Shown: piece after piece, positions 1 to 6,020 of the stretch
How the letters are laid out: every line of letters starts with the position of its first letter
Numbering within the stretch: position 1 is the stretch's first letter
NCBI GenBank assembly: GCA_002441865.1
Contig: DJNY01000019.1
Location: 1,426 to 13,508 of the forward strand
Source: Lachnospiraceae bacterium UBA6452
GTDB lineage: Bacteria > Bacillota > Clostridia > Lachnospirales > Lachnospiraceae
Direction: 5' to 3'
Length of the DNA: 12,083 nucleotides
The notes under the pieces: model-generated
Told to the model about the DNA's origin: nothing
The model's database searches: none
The model's input: only the letters and a program-made list of their open reading frames with translations
Made by a program: the position numbers and the translations under genes

Positions 1-696
1 GAAAAGTACGGTGATGAGGTACGTGTGGTATCCATGGGAGATTTCTCCAAGGAACTCTGTGGTGGTACGCATGTTGCCCATACCGGTGATATCCGCGCAT
101 TTAAGATCCTTGCAGAAAGCGGTGTTGCAGCAGGTGTCCGTCGTATTGAAGCCATTACAGGTGACCATGTGATCGCATATTATGCACAGCTCGATAAGAA
201 ACTTGCAGAAATTGCAGCACTTTTAAAGACAAATCAGGCAGGTATTACAGAAAAGATCGAGCATCTGCAGAAACAGGTAAAGGAACTGCAGGGCGAAAAC
301 GAATCCTTAAAGAGCAAGGCTGCAAAAGAGGCACTTGGTGATGTAATGGATCAGGTAAAGGATGTTTCCGGCGTGAAGCTGCTTGCCACAAGCGTAGAAA
401 ATGTAGATATGAACGGTCTGCGTGATCTGGGTGACCAGCTCAAAGAGAAGATCGGAGACGGTGTCGTTGTTCTGGCATCCGAGAAAGACGGAAAGGTCAA
501 CCTGATCGCAATGGCAACGGATGCAGCTATGCAGAAGGGTGCACATGCGGGAAATCTGATCAAAGGAATTGCAGCACTTGTCGGCGGCGGTGGCGGCGGA
601 AGACCGAACATGGCACAGGCAGGCGGCAAGAATCCGGCCGGTATCAGTGCGGCGATCGCAGAAGCAGAAAAGGTACTTGCAGGGCAGATCCGGTAA
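1..696 (+). CDS. alaS: Alanyl-tRNA synthetase, C-terminal part (5' truncated by window)
   Basis: This is the C-terminal 231 residues of alanyl-tRNA synthetase, the cytoplasmic enzyme that charges tRNA-Ala and hydrolyses mischarged Ser/Gly-tRNA-Ala. The reading frame is open from base 1, so the start lies upstream of the window; the Val/Met codons near base 25 are internal. The C-G-G-T-H motif at visible residues 20-24 (bases 58-72) carries the Cys and His that, in this family, complete the zinc site of the editing domain. A Lys/Glu/Gln/Leu-rich stretch at about residues 65-115 looks like the known coiled-coil linker. The end holds the C-terminal Gly-rich domain (DHHA1-type), with six consecutive Gly followed by RPNMAQAGGKNP at about residues 196-213. 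Full-length family members are about 870-880 residues. No terminator is visible after the stop, so some readthrough into rpsU is possible. Identity is very secure. Confidence 0.97.
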   Translation, partial: EKYGDEVRVVSMGDFSKELCGGTHVAHTGDIRAFKILAESGVAAGVRRIEAITGDHVIAYYAQLDKKLAEIAALLKTNQAGITEKIEHLQKQVKELQGENESLKSKAAKEALGDVMDQVKDVSGVKLLATSVENVDMNGLRDLGDQLKEKIGDGVVVLASEKDGKVNLIAMATDAAMQKGAHAGNLIKGIAALVGGGGGGRPNMAQAGGKNPAGISAAIAEAEKVLAGQIR

Positions 697-735
697 AAAA
701 ACGAATAGAAATCGATATAATATAATAAAAAGTAG

Positions 736-763
736 TTGACGGATTGTTAAAATCTGCTATAAT
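736..763 (+). promoter_or_regulatory. Sigma-A-type promoter for rpsU
   Basis: TTGACG at 736-741 and a perfect TATAAT at 758-763 are separated by 16 bases. The predicted start near 770 gives rpsU a leader of about 80 bases. The region just upstream (about 700-735) is A/T-rich, which could act as an UP element. Seen directly in sequence; activity is inferred. Confidence 0.8.
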
Positions 764-816
764 CGTATTGTACATGATTCTGTGTGCGAATAATATTAAC
801 CCAGCAGTCAAGATAC

Positions 817-834
817 TTGAAGGGACTGAAGGGA
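817..834 (+). repeat. Tandem 9-base purine-rich repeat in the rpsU leader
   Basis: TTGAAGGGA (817-825) is followed directly by CTGAAGGGA (826-834), identical in 8 of 9 positions. The second copy runs into GGGAGGT (831-837), the likely Shine-Dalgarno sequence of rpsU, 12 bases before its ATG. A short CAAG/CTTG dyad (809-819) overlaps the first copy. The repeat could offer a standby or competing ribosome site; it could equally be chance in a purine-rich leader. Confidence 0.4.
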
Positions 835-849
835 GGTCAGGTGTGATTT

Positions 850-1026
850 ATGTCAAACGTAATCGTAAAAGAGAACGAGACTTTAGATAGCGCTTTACGC
901 CGTTTCAAAAGAAGTTGTGCAAAAGCTGGTATCCAGCAGGAAATTCACAAAAGAGAGCACTACGAGAAACCAAGTGTAAGACGTAAGAAAAAATCTGAAG
1001 CAGCAAGAAAACGCAAATACAATTAA
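850..1026 (+). CDS. rpsU: 30S ribosomal protein S21 (bS21)
   Basis: Encodes a 58-residue, strongly basic protein beginning [20 protein letters not shown], typical of bS21, which sits on the 30S platform near the 3' end of 16S rRNA and helps initiation. The sequence shows the family pattern: an N-terminal acidic/hydrophobic strand, the ALRRFKR...AGI helix, an [20 protein letters not shown] basic region and a short tail. Length matches Firmicute S21 (57-58 residues). The start at 850 is preceded by GGGAGGT (831-837), 12 bases away, slightly long spacing. It lies alone between its own promoter and terminator. In many Firmicutes rpsU is followed by yqeY; that gene is not next here. Identity is very secure. 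Confidence 0.97.
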   Translation: MSNVIVKENETLDSALRRFKRSCAKAGIQQEIHKREHYEKPSVRRKKKSEAARKRKYN

Positions 1027-1034
1027 TATAAGAT

Positions 1035-1069
1035 ATCTCTGGCCGTTATGACCAGAGATTTTCTTCTTT
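1035..1069 (+). terminator. Intrinsic terminator after rpsU
   Basis: A perfect 8-bp stem ATCTCTGG (1035-1042) / CCAGAGAT (1052-1059) with a 9-base loop is followed by a T-rich run TTTTCTTCTTT. It begins 8 bases after the rpsU stop and isolates rpsU from the downstream membrane-protein gene. Confidence 0.85.
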
Positions 1070-1115
1070 ATGGGAAATTTTATGGAATTCCTGATAAAGG
1101 GCAGGAGGAGATTTT

Positions 1116-1724
1116 ATGTGGAACAGAGTTTTTTACGGCGTCAGCGCTGAGCATATCGTAGAGTGCTTTGTGTTTTACAGTATGCTGGGATGGGCCGTTG
1201 AATCTTTATATATGAGTATTTGTAATCATAAACTGACAAACAGGGGATTTGGGTTTGGCCCGTTCTGTCCGATCTATGGGTTTGGCGCGGTGTTTGGTTA
1301 TTTCCTGTTAAGACCGCTTGCAGCACATCCGGTCATGCTGTATCTGACCGCGGCAGTGAGCGCTACGGTATTTGAATATCTGGTAGCAGTGCTGATGCAG
1401 AAAGTGTTACATGAAGTATGGTGGGATTATAATGAGAAACCATTTAATTATAAGGGCGTGATCTGTCTGGAAAGTACACTGGCATGGGGAATTTACGGAC
1501 TGGGGATCGTCAGGGTGATCCAGCCGGCGGTTCTGCGCTTCCTGAATGTGATGCCTGAACCACAGGGCAGAAGAGTGGCACTTTTCATTTTATTCTTATA
1601 TATGCTGGATTTTACATATCATCTGCTAAGTGCATTGGAAATCGATATACGTGAAAATGCAAAAGAAAAGAAAGCGTATGTATTAGAAAAGTATCATACG
1701 ATACGTGATAACCTGGGGTTATAG
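1116..1724 (+). CDS. Five-helix membrane protein, 'putative ABC transporter permease' family (PF06541-like)
   Basis: Encodes 202 residues. The start ATG is preceded by AGGAGGAG (1103-1110) at 5 bases, a strong ribosome site. Five hydrophobic segments are visible at about residues 16-36, 48-68, 74-95, 117-140 and 152-172, with a charged C-terminal tail rich in Lys/Glu. Motifs recalled for the PF06541 family are present: GW..E in the first helix, NRGFGFGPFCPIYGFG (residues 42-57), WWDY...PFNYKGVICLE (about 102-119) and W.IYG in the fourth helix. The family is annotated as a putative ABC transporter type IV/permease in Clostridia, but no transported substrate is established and no ATPase or binding protein of its own lies beside it; it is separated from the liv genes by an independent promoter. 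No clear promoter is seen in the 46 bases between the rpsU terminator and the start. Family call is fairly secure; function unknown. Confidence 0.85.
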   Translation: MWNRVFYGVSAEHIVECFVFYSMLGWAVESLYMSICNHKLTNRGFGFGPFCPIYGFGAVFGYFLLRPLAAHPVMLYLTAAVSATVFEYLVAVLMQKVLHEVWWDYNEKPFNYKGVICLESTLAWGIYGLGIVRVIQPAVLRFLNVMPEPQGRRVALFILFLYMLDFTYHLLSALEIDIRENAKEKKAYVLEKYHTIRDNLGL

Positions 1725-1736
1725 ATTTTATGAATA

Positions 1737-1757
1737 AAAATTATACTGAGTAATTTT
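1737..1757. promoter_or_regulatory. AT-rich inverted repeat just upstream of the livJ promoter (possible operator)
   Basis: AAAATTA (1737-1743) and TAATTTT (1751-1757) form a perfect 7-base inverted repeat with a 7-base spacer, ending 3 bases before the -35 TTGACA. The position suits a regulator binding site or an UP element. It does not match the CodY consensus, whose arms are oriented the other way. In such AT-rich DNA chance is a real alternative. Confidence 0.35.
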
Positions 1758-1760
1758 ACG

Positions 1761-1789
1761 TTGACAAGATGTGCAAAATACCATATTAT
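1761..1789 (+). promoter_or_regulatory. Strong sigma-A-type promoter upstream of livJ
   Basis: A perfect TTGACA (1761-1766) and TATTAT (1784-1789) are separated by an ideal 17 bases. The predicted start is near 1796, so the first 50 bases of transcript include the terminator-like hairpin at 1811-1840. It is the only well-matched promoter seen between the upstream gene and livJ. Confidence 0.8.
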
Positions 1790-1807
1790 GCATTTGAGGC
1801 AACAAAG

Positions 1808-1909
1808 ATGAGGCTTCTTTCCACAGAGAGAAGCCTTTTTGTATATTTATGGTATCTTTTTGGATCATATATTATACAACGTTTGCCAAAGAAGGAGGAA
1901 ATATTATGA
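1808..1909 (+). CDS. Possible leader peptide ORF, Leu/Ile-rich, overlapping livJ start
   Basis: A 33-codon open frame runs from ATG 1808 to a TGA at 1907-1909 that overlaps the livJ start codon as ATGA. The predicted peptide begins MRLLSTERSLFVYLWYLFG and ends IIQRLPKKEEIL: seven Leu, three Ile and one Val out of 33, a third branched-chain residues, directly ahead of a branched-chain amino acid transporter. A GAGG (1796-1799) stands 8 bases upstream as a weak ribosome site, but it falls at the predicted transcript 5' end. The first ten codons coincide with the terminator-like hairpin, so translation would block that fold. It has no known homologue that I recognise and may be a chance frame. 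Confidence 0.25.
   Translation: MRLLSTERSLFVYLWYLFGSYIIQRLPKKEEIL
1811..1840 (+). terminator. Terminator-like hairpin between the livJ promoter and livJ
   Basis: AGGCTTCTTT (1811-1820) pairs with AGAGAAGCCT (1827-1836), ten pairs including one G-T wobble, with a 6-base loop and a run of five T at 1836-1840. It can serve as the terminator of the upstream membrane-protein gene. Because the livJ promoter lies before it, it must also be crossed by livJ transcripts, as an attenuator would be. TGAGGC just before and at the stem (1795-1800 and 1809-1814) is a direct repeat. Confidence 0.75.
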
Positions 1910-3114
1910 AAATGAAAAAGTTAGTAAGCCTTTTAATGGTTGCAGCATTATCAGCATCCATGCTGACAGGCTGTGGAAGCAGTAACAGCGCAGCAGATAC
2001 ATCAGATGCTGCAGCAGACAGTACAGCAGAAGGTACAGAAAATGCAGCAGGCGGCACATTAAAGATCGGTGGTATCGGACCTTTAACAGGATCTGCAGCA
2101 GTTTACGGTACAGCAGTTGCAAATGCAGCACAGCTGGCAGTAGATGAAGTCAATGCAGCAGGCGGCGTAAACGGTATGCAGCTGGAACTGAACTTCCAGG
2201 ATGATGAATGTGATGCCGAGAAATCAGTAAACGCATACAATACCTTAAAGGACTGGGGTATGCAGATGCTGGTTGGTTCCGTTACAAGCGGATGCAGTAT
2301 TGCAGTCAGCGAATACACGAAAGATGACAACATGTTCCAGTTAACACCTTCAGGTTCTGCAGTAGAATGTGTACAGTATGACAATGCATTCCGTGTATGC
2401 TTCTCCGATCCTAACCAGGGTCTTGCATCTGCACAGTACATCGGTGAAAATAACCTGGCTACAAAGGTAGCGGTTATTTATGACAGCTCAGATATTTATT
2501 CATCAGGTATTTATGAGAAATTTGCAGCAGAAGCAGCAAACCAGCCTTTTGAGATTGTATCTGCAGAAGCATTTACAGCTGATAACAAGACAGACTTTTC
2601 CGTACAGCTCCAGAAAGCAAAGGATGCAGGCGCAGATCTGGTATTCTTACCAATCTACTATACAGAAGCATCCCTGATCCTTTCACAGGCTGACAAGATG
2701 GGATATGCACCAAAGTTCTTCGGCTGTGATGGTCTTGATGGTATCTTAAACGTAGAAAACTTTGATACTTCCCTTGCAGAAAATGTTATGCTGCTGACAC
2801 CATTTGCTGCTGATGCGACAGATGACCTGACAGTTAACTTTGTAAAGAACTACAAGGATAAATTTAACGGTGAAACACCAAACCAGTTCGCAGCTGATAC
2901 TTATGATGCAATCTATGCAATCAAGGCTGCTGCTGAAAAGGCAGGTATTACAGCAGATATGTCCGTATCCGATATCTGTGAAGCTATGAAGACTGCCATG
3001 ACAGAGATTACAGTGAACGGTCTGACAGGTACTATTACATGGTCTGCAGACGGCGAGCCTTCTAAGGAGCCTAAGGCAGTTAAGATCGTAAACGGTGCTT
3101 ATACAGCAATGTAA
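1906..3114 (+). CDS. livJ: Branched-chain amino acid ABC transporter, substrate-binding lipoprotein
   Basis: Encodes a 402-residue extracellular binding lipoprotein that delivers ligand to the LivHM channel. The start at 1906 is chosen because AAGGAGG (1892-1898) lies 7 bases upstream and MKMKKL opens a classic lipoprotein signal: basic N-terminus, hydrophobic core and lipobox L-T-G-C with Cys23 as the lipidated residue. An in-frame extension further upstream has no ribosome site. Residues 24-48 form an Ala/Ser/Thr/Asp-rich linker, followed by a type I periplasmic-binding fold (Leu/Ile/Val-binding family): LKIGGIGPLTGSAAVYGTAVANAAQLAVDEVNAAGGVNG at the N-lobe, then GSVTSGCSIAVSEY, a hinge region with VAVIYDSSDIYSSGI, and a C-lobe ending at GLTGTITWSADGEPSKEPKAVKIV. 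Leu, Ile and Val are the likely ligands from family and context, but relatives in Clostridia can bind other amino acids or amides. A terminator follows immediately. Confidence 0.93.
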   Translation: MKMKKLVSLLMVAALSASMLTGCGSSNSAADTSDAAADSTAEGTENAAGGTLKIGGIGPLTGSAAVYGTAVANAAQLAVDEVNAAGGVNGMQLELNFQDDECDAEKSVNAYNTLKDWGMQMLVGSVTSGCSIAVSEYTKDDNMFQLTPSGSAVECVQYDNAFRVCFSDPNQGLASAQYIGENNLATKVAVIYDSSDIYSSGIYEKFAAEAANQPFEIVSAEAFTADNKTDFSVQLQKAKDAGADLVFLPIYYTEASLILSQADKMGYAPKFFGCDGLDGILNVENFDTSLAENVMLLTPFAADATDDLTVNFVKNYKDKFNGETPNQFAADTYDAIYAIKAAAEKAGITADMSVSDICEAMKTAMTEITVNGLTGTITWSADGEPSKEPKAVKIVNGAYTAM

Positions 3115-3145
3115 TTTCAGGCATTGCAACTGAAGCTTATAAAAC

Positions 3146-3174
3146 AAAGGGGTTGTTTGAAACAGCCCCTTTTT
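3146..3174 (+). terminator. Intrinsic terminator between livJ and livH
   Basis: AAAGGGGTTGTT (3146-3157) pairs with AACAGCCCCTTT (3161-3172), including one T-G wobble, around a three-base loop, and the 3' arm runs into TTTTT (3170-3174). Placed 31 bases after livJ, it should make the binding protein transcript more abundant than the permease/ATPase part. Confidence 0.85.
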
Positions 3175-3199
3175 GCATAATAAGAAAATTGCATACAAG

Positions 3200-3228
3200 T
3201 TGTGTATCCACATAAAGTATGATAAAAT
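3200..3228 (+). promoter_or_regulatory. Probable promoter for livHMGF
   Basis: TTGTGT (3200-3205) and TAAAAT (3223-3228) are separated by 17 bases, giving a start near 3235 and a leader of about 35 bases before livH. An overlapping TATGAT lies at 3218-3223, and TTGCAT at 3189-3194 is an alternative -35. The match is moderate; its position between a terminator and the next gene supports it. Confidence 0.5.
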
Positions 3229-3270
3229 ACAAAAAATGACAGAAAAATGAGAGATGAAGAGGGTGTTTGC

Positions 3271-4152
3271 ATGAGTTTTATTTCTTACCTGGTAACAGGA
3301 ATCAGTCTTGGTAGCGTATATGCTATTATTGCACTGGGTTATACCATGGTGTATGGTATTGCAAAAATGCTGAATTTTGCACACGGTGATGTCATCATGA
3401 TCGGTGGCTATGTTGTGTTCGTTGCGGTCAGCAATCTGGGGATCAACCCGTATGTGGCAATTTTGATCTCTATGGCAGTCTGTACCGTTTTGGGTGTGGT
3501 TGTGGAAAAAGTGGCTTATAAGCCGCTCCGTAATGCATCTCCGCTGGCAGTTCTGATCACAGCGATCGGTGTCAGCTATCTGTTGCAGAACGTGGCACTT
3601 CTGATTTTTGGATCTGATACAAAAGCATTTACATCTGTTGTCACAATGAAAAATATCACATTGTTTGACGGACAGCTGATCATTCCCGGCGTTGCGGTTG
3701 TGACAGTTCTGGCATGTATCGTGATCATGATCGGATTGTCATTATTTATTAAAAAGACAAAGGCAGGCCGTGCCATGGTGGCAGTATCTGAGGATAAAGG
3801 GGCTGCCCAGCTCATGGGTATCAATGTAAACGGAACGATCTCCCTGACATTTGCGATCGGTTCCGGTCTTGCAGCGATCGCCGGTGTACTGCTTTGTTCC
3901 GCTTATCCTTCCCTGACTCCGTATACAGGTGCAATGCCAGGTATCAAGGCATTTGTTGCTGCGGTATTTGGTGGAATCGGATCTATCCCCGGCGCTATGA
4001 TCGGTGGTATCCTGCTCGGCATCATTGAAAATTTAAGTAAGGCATATATTTCATCCCAGATGGCGGATGCGATCGTATTTGCGGTTCTGATCATCGTCCT
4101 TCTGGTTCGCCCTACCGGTATTCTGGGCAAGAACATTCAGGAGAAAGTGTAG
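3271..4152 (+). CDS. livH: Branched-chain amino acid ABC transporter, permease LivH
   Basis: Encodes 293 residues, the usual LivH length, forming one of the two membrane subunits of the importer. The protein is almost wholly hydrophobic with about eight membrane segments. The N-terminus MSFISYLVTGISLGSVYAIIALGYTMVYGIAKMLNFAHGDVIMIGGY matches the LivH hallmark, and the cytoplasmic loop KKTKAGRAMVAVSEDKGAAQLMGINVN is the coupling region that contacts the ATPases. The C-terminal FVAAVFGGIGSIPGAMIGGILLGIIE and the ending LLVRPTGILGKNIQEKV are also typical. The start at 3271 is preferred, with AGAGGG (3258-3263) 7 bases upstream and alignment with family N-termini; an in-frame ATG at 3247 would add eight residues. 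The next gene starts 6-9 bases after the stop, so translation is probably coupled. Confidence 0.95.
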   Translation: MSFISYLVTGISLGSVYAIIALGYTMVYGIAKMLNFAHGDVIMIGGYVVFVAVSNLGINPYVAILISMAVCTVLGVVVEKVAYKPLRNASPLAVLITAIGVSYLLQNVALLIFGSDTKAFTSVVTMKNITLFDGQLIIPGVAVVTVLACIVIMIGLSLFIKKTKAGRAMVAVSEDKGAAQLMGINVNGTISLTFAIGSGLAAIAGVLLCSAYPSLTPYTGAMPGIKAFVAAVFGGIGSIPGAMIGGILLGIIENLSKAYISSQMADAIVFAVLIIVLLVRPTGILGKNIQEKV

Positions 4153-4161
4153 GTGGTAATG

Positions 4162-5247
4162 ATGAGCGAACAAAAAAAGACAAAAAATAAACTGAAATTA
4201 AATAAAGTGACAAAAAATGACCTCATCACATATCTGATGGTCGTGATCGCTTATGTGATCGTTGAGATCATGCTGAAAACAGGCAATCTTTCCTCTCTGT
4301 TACAAGGACTTTTAGTACCGCTTTGTACTTATGTGATCCTGGCGGTTTCATTGAACCTGACAGTTGGTATCCTGGGAGAGCTGAGTCTTGGGCATGCAGG
4401 CTTTATGTGTATCGGTGCATTCAGCAGTGCTCTTTTTTCACTGGGGCTGAAAGACAGTATTGCAAATGAGGGGCTCCGTTTCTTTATTGCGATCCTGATC
4501 GCAGCGGCAAGTGCAGCACTTTGCGGTATTTTAGTAGGTATTCCGGTACTTCGGTTAAAAGGAGATTACCTTGCAATCGTTACACTGGCATTTGGTGAGA
4601 TCATCAAAAACATCATCAATGCACTTTACCTTGGTGTAGATTCCCGCGGTATACATATTTCCATGACCGATACGATGTCACTGGGACTGGAACCGGATGG
4701 AAAGGTGTTGATCAAAGGTGCACAGGGTATTACAGGAACACCGCATGATTCCAATTTTACGATCGGTGTTGTTCTGATCCTGTTATCCCTGATCATTATC
4801 AATAACCTTGTACATTCCAGAACGGGAAGAGCTGTTATGTCGATCCGCGATAACCGTATTGCAGCAGAATCCGTCGGTATCAATATTACAAAGTATAAGA
4901 TGATCGCATTTACGATATCCGCTTCTCTGGCAGGTGTTGCAGGTGCGCTTTACTCCCATAATCTTTCCACACTGACAGCACTTCCGAAAAACTTCGGATA
5001 CAATATGTCTATTATGATCCTTGTATTTGTCGTGCTGGGTGGTATCGGTAATATGAGAGGTTCCGTGATCGCAGCCGTGATCCTGACGCTGCTTCCTGAG
5101 CTCTTACGTGGACTGAATAATTATCGTATGCTGATCTATGCGATCGTCCTGATCGCCATGATGCTCTTTAACTGGAGCCCGCGTACCGTTGCATGGAAAG
5201 AAAAGATGGCCGCAAAACTGAAAAGAACAAAGAAGGAGGAGGCATAA
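4162..5247 (+). CDS. livM: Branched-chain amino acid ABC transporter, permease LivM
   Basis: Encodes about 361 residues, the second membrane subunit. A Lys/Asn-rich cytoplasmic N-terminus of about 20 residues precedes some nine to ten hydrophobic segments. Hallmarks include VSLNLTVGILGELSLGHAGFMCIGAF, PVLRLKGDYLAIVTLAFGEIIKNI, the outside loop with MTDTMSLGLEPDGKVLIKGAQGITG, and the coupling loop SRTGRAVMSIRDNRIAAESVGINITKYKMIAF. The end, GGIGNMRGSVIAAVILTLLPELLR, is characteristic of LivM. Three near-adjacent start codons exist in frame (GTG 4153, ATG 4159, ATG 4162); AGGTGG (4151-4156), which overlaps the livH stop, best serves 4162 or 4159. The stop precedes livG by two bases and the livG ribosome site is embedded in the last livM codons. 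Confidence 0.95.
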   Translation: MSEQKKTKNKLKLNKVTKNDLITYLMVVIAYVIVEIMLKTGNLSSLLQGLLVPLCTYVILAVSLNLTVGILGELSLGHAGFMCIGAFSSALFSLGLKDSIANEGLRFFIAILIAAASAALCGILVGIPVLRLKGDYLAIVTLAFGEIIKNIINALYLGVDSRGIHISMTDTMSLGLEPDGKVLIKGAQGITGTPHDSNFTIGVVLILLSLIIINNLVHSRTGRAVMSIRDNRIAAESVGINITKYKMIAFTISASLAGVAGALYSHNLSTLTALPKNFGYNMSIMILVFVVLGGIGNMRGSVIAAVILTLLPELLRGLNNYRMLIYAIVLIAMMLFNWSPRTVAWKEKMAAKLKRTKKEEA

Positions 5248-5249
5248 TC

Positions 5250-6008
5250 ATGGCACTTTTGGAAGTAAAAAATTTAGGAATCTCCTTCGGCGGTCTGCGT
5301 GCGGTAAATGCATTTAACATTGAGATCGAAAAAGGACAGCTGTATGGTCTGATCGGTCCGAACGGTGCAGGTAAGACAACAATCTTCAACCTGCTCACCG
5401 GTGTTTATAAACCGGATGAAGGAATCATCAAATTAGACGGTGAAAATATTACAGGCAAAAAGGCGATCGAGATCAATAAAGCCGGTATTGCCAGAACATT
5501 TCAGAATATCAGACTGTTTAAAGATATGTCTGTGAAGGACAATGTCAAGGTCGGGCTGCACAATCATCATCCGTACAGCACTTTGGAAGGAATCCTGAGA
5601 CTGCCACGTTACTTTAAAGTAGAAAAAGAAATGGATGAACGAGCCATGGAGCTTCTGAAGGTATTTGACCTGGATAAAGAAGCGGATTTCCTGGCATCCA
5701 ACCTGCCTTACGGAAAACAGCGTAAGCTGGAGATCGCAAGAGCACTTGCCACAGATCCGAAGCTGCTGCTTCTGGATGAGCCGGCGGCCGGTATGAATCC
5801 GAATGAAACAAAAGAACTGATGGATACCATCCGTTTTGTCAGAGATAAATTTGATATGACGATACTTCTGATCGAACATGACATGAAGCTTGTTTCCGGT
5901 ATCTGCGAAAAACTGACGGTACTGAACTTCGGAGAGGTACTGAAGCAGGGTGACACAAGTACAGTGCTGAATGATCCACAGGTTATTACAGCATATCTTG
6001 GCGAATAG
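5250..6008 (+). CDS. livG: Branched-chain amino acid ABC transporter, ATPase LivG
   Basis: Encodes a 252-residue ATPase that, with LivF, powers the importer from the cytoplasmic face. Walker A is GPNGAGKTT (residues 36-44), the Q-loop is around Q85 in ARTFQNIRLF, Walker B is LLLLDEP (about 172-178) and the switch His is H210 in LIEHD. The signature is NLPYGKQRKLEIARAL (L152-P-Y-G-K-Q) in place of LSGGQ; LivG proteins commonly carry a YG-type variant, so this is a family trait. The tail DTSTVLNDPQVITAYLGE is typical. GGAGGAGG (5235-5242) lies 7 bases before the chosen ATG; a longer in-frame extension would overlap livM for no gain. livF follows after 12 bases. Confidence 0.96.
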   Translation: MALLEVKNLGISFGGLRAVNAFNIEIEKGQLYGLIGPNGAGKTTIFNLLTGVYKPDEGIIKLDGENITGKKAIEINKAGIARTFQNIRLFKDMSVKDNVKVGLHNHHPYSTLEGILRLPRYFKVEKEMDERAMELLKVFDLDKEADFLASNLPYGKQRKLEIARALATDPKLLLLDEPAAGMNPNETKELMDTIRFVRDKFDMTILLIEHDMKLVSGICEKLTVLNFGEVLKQGDTSTVLNDPQVITAYLGE

Positions 6009-6020
6009 GAGGAAACTGAT

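Noticed and set aside
1752..1766. Possible CodY box near the livJ promoter
   Set aside because: Only the AATTTT half matches; the second half does not fit the consensus, so a CodY site is not supported.
1849..1905. In-frame upstream extension of livJ
   Set aside because: The extension begins at a non-ATG codon without a ribosome site and would bury the lipoprotein signal. ATG 1906 has AAGGAGG at 7 bases and a proper lipobox.
2746..3384. Minus-strand open frame (212 codons) across the livJ end, terminator and livH start
   Set aside because: It crosses a terminator and two well-supported genes, has no credible ribosome site or domain, and its composition is that of a shadow frame.
5703..5720. 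LivG signature reads L-P-Y-G-K-Q and LivF has Gln in place of the switch His
   Set aside because: Both deviations are usual for the LivG and LivF families, so they are not signs of decay or a novel transporter.
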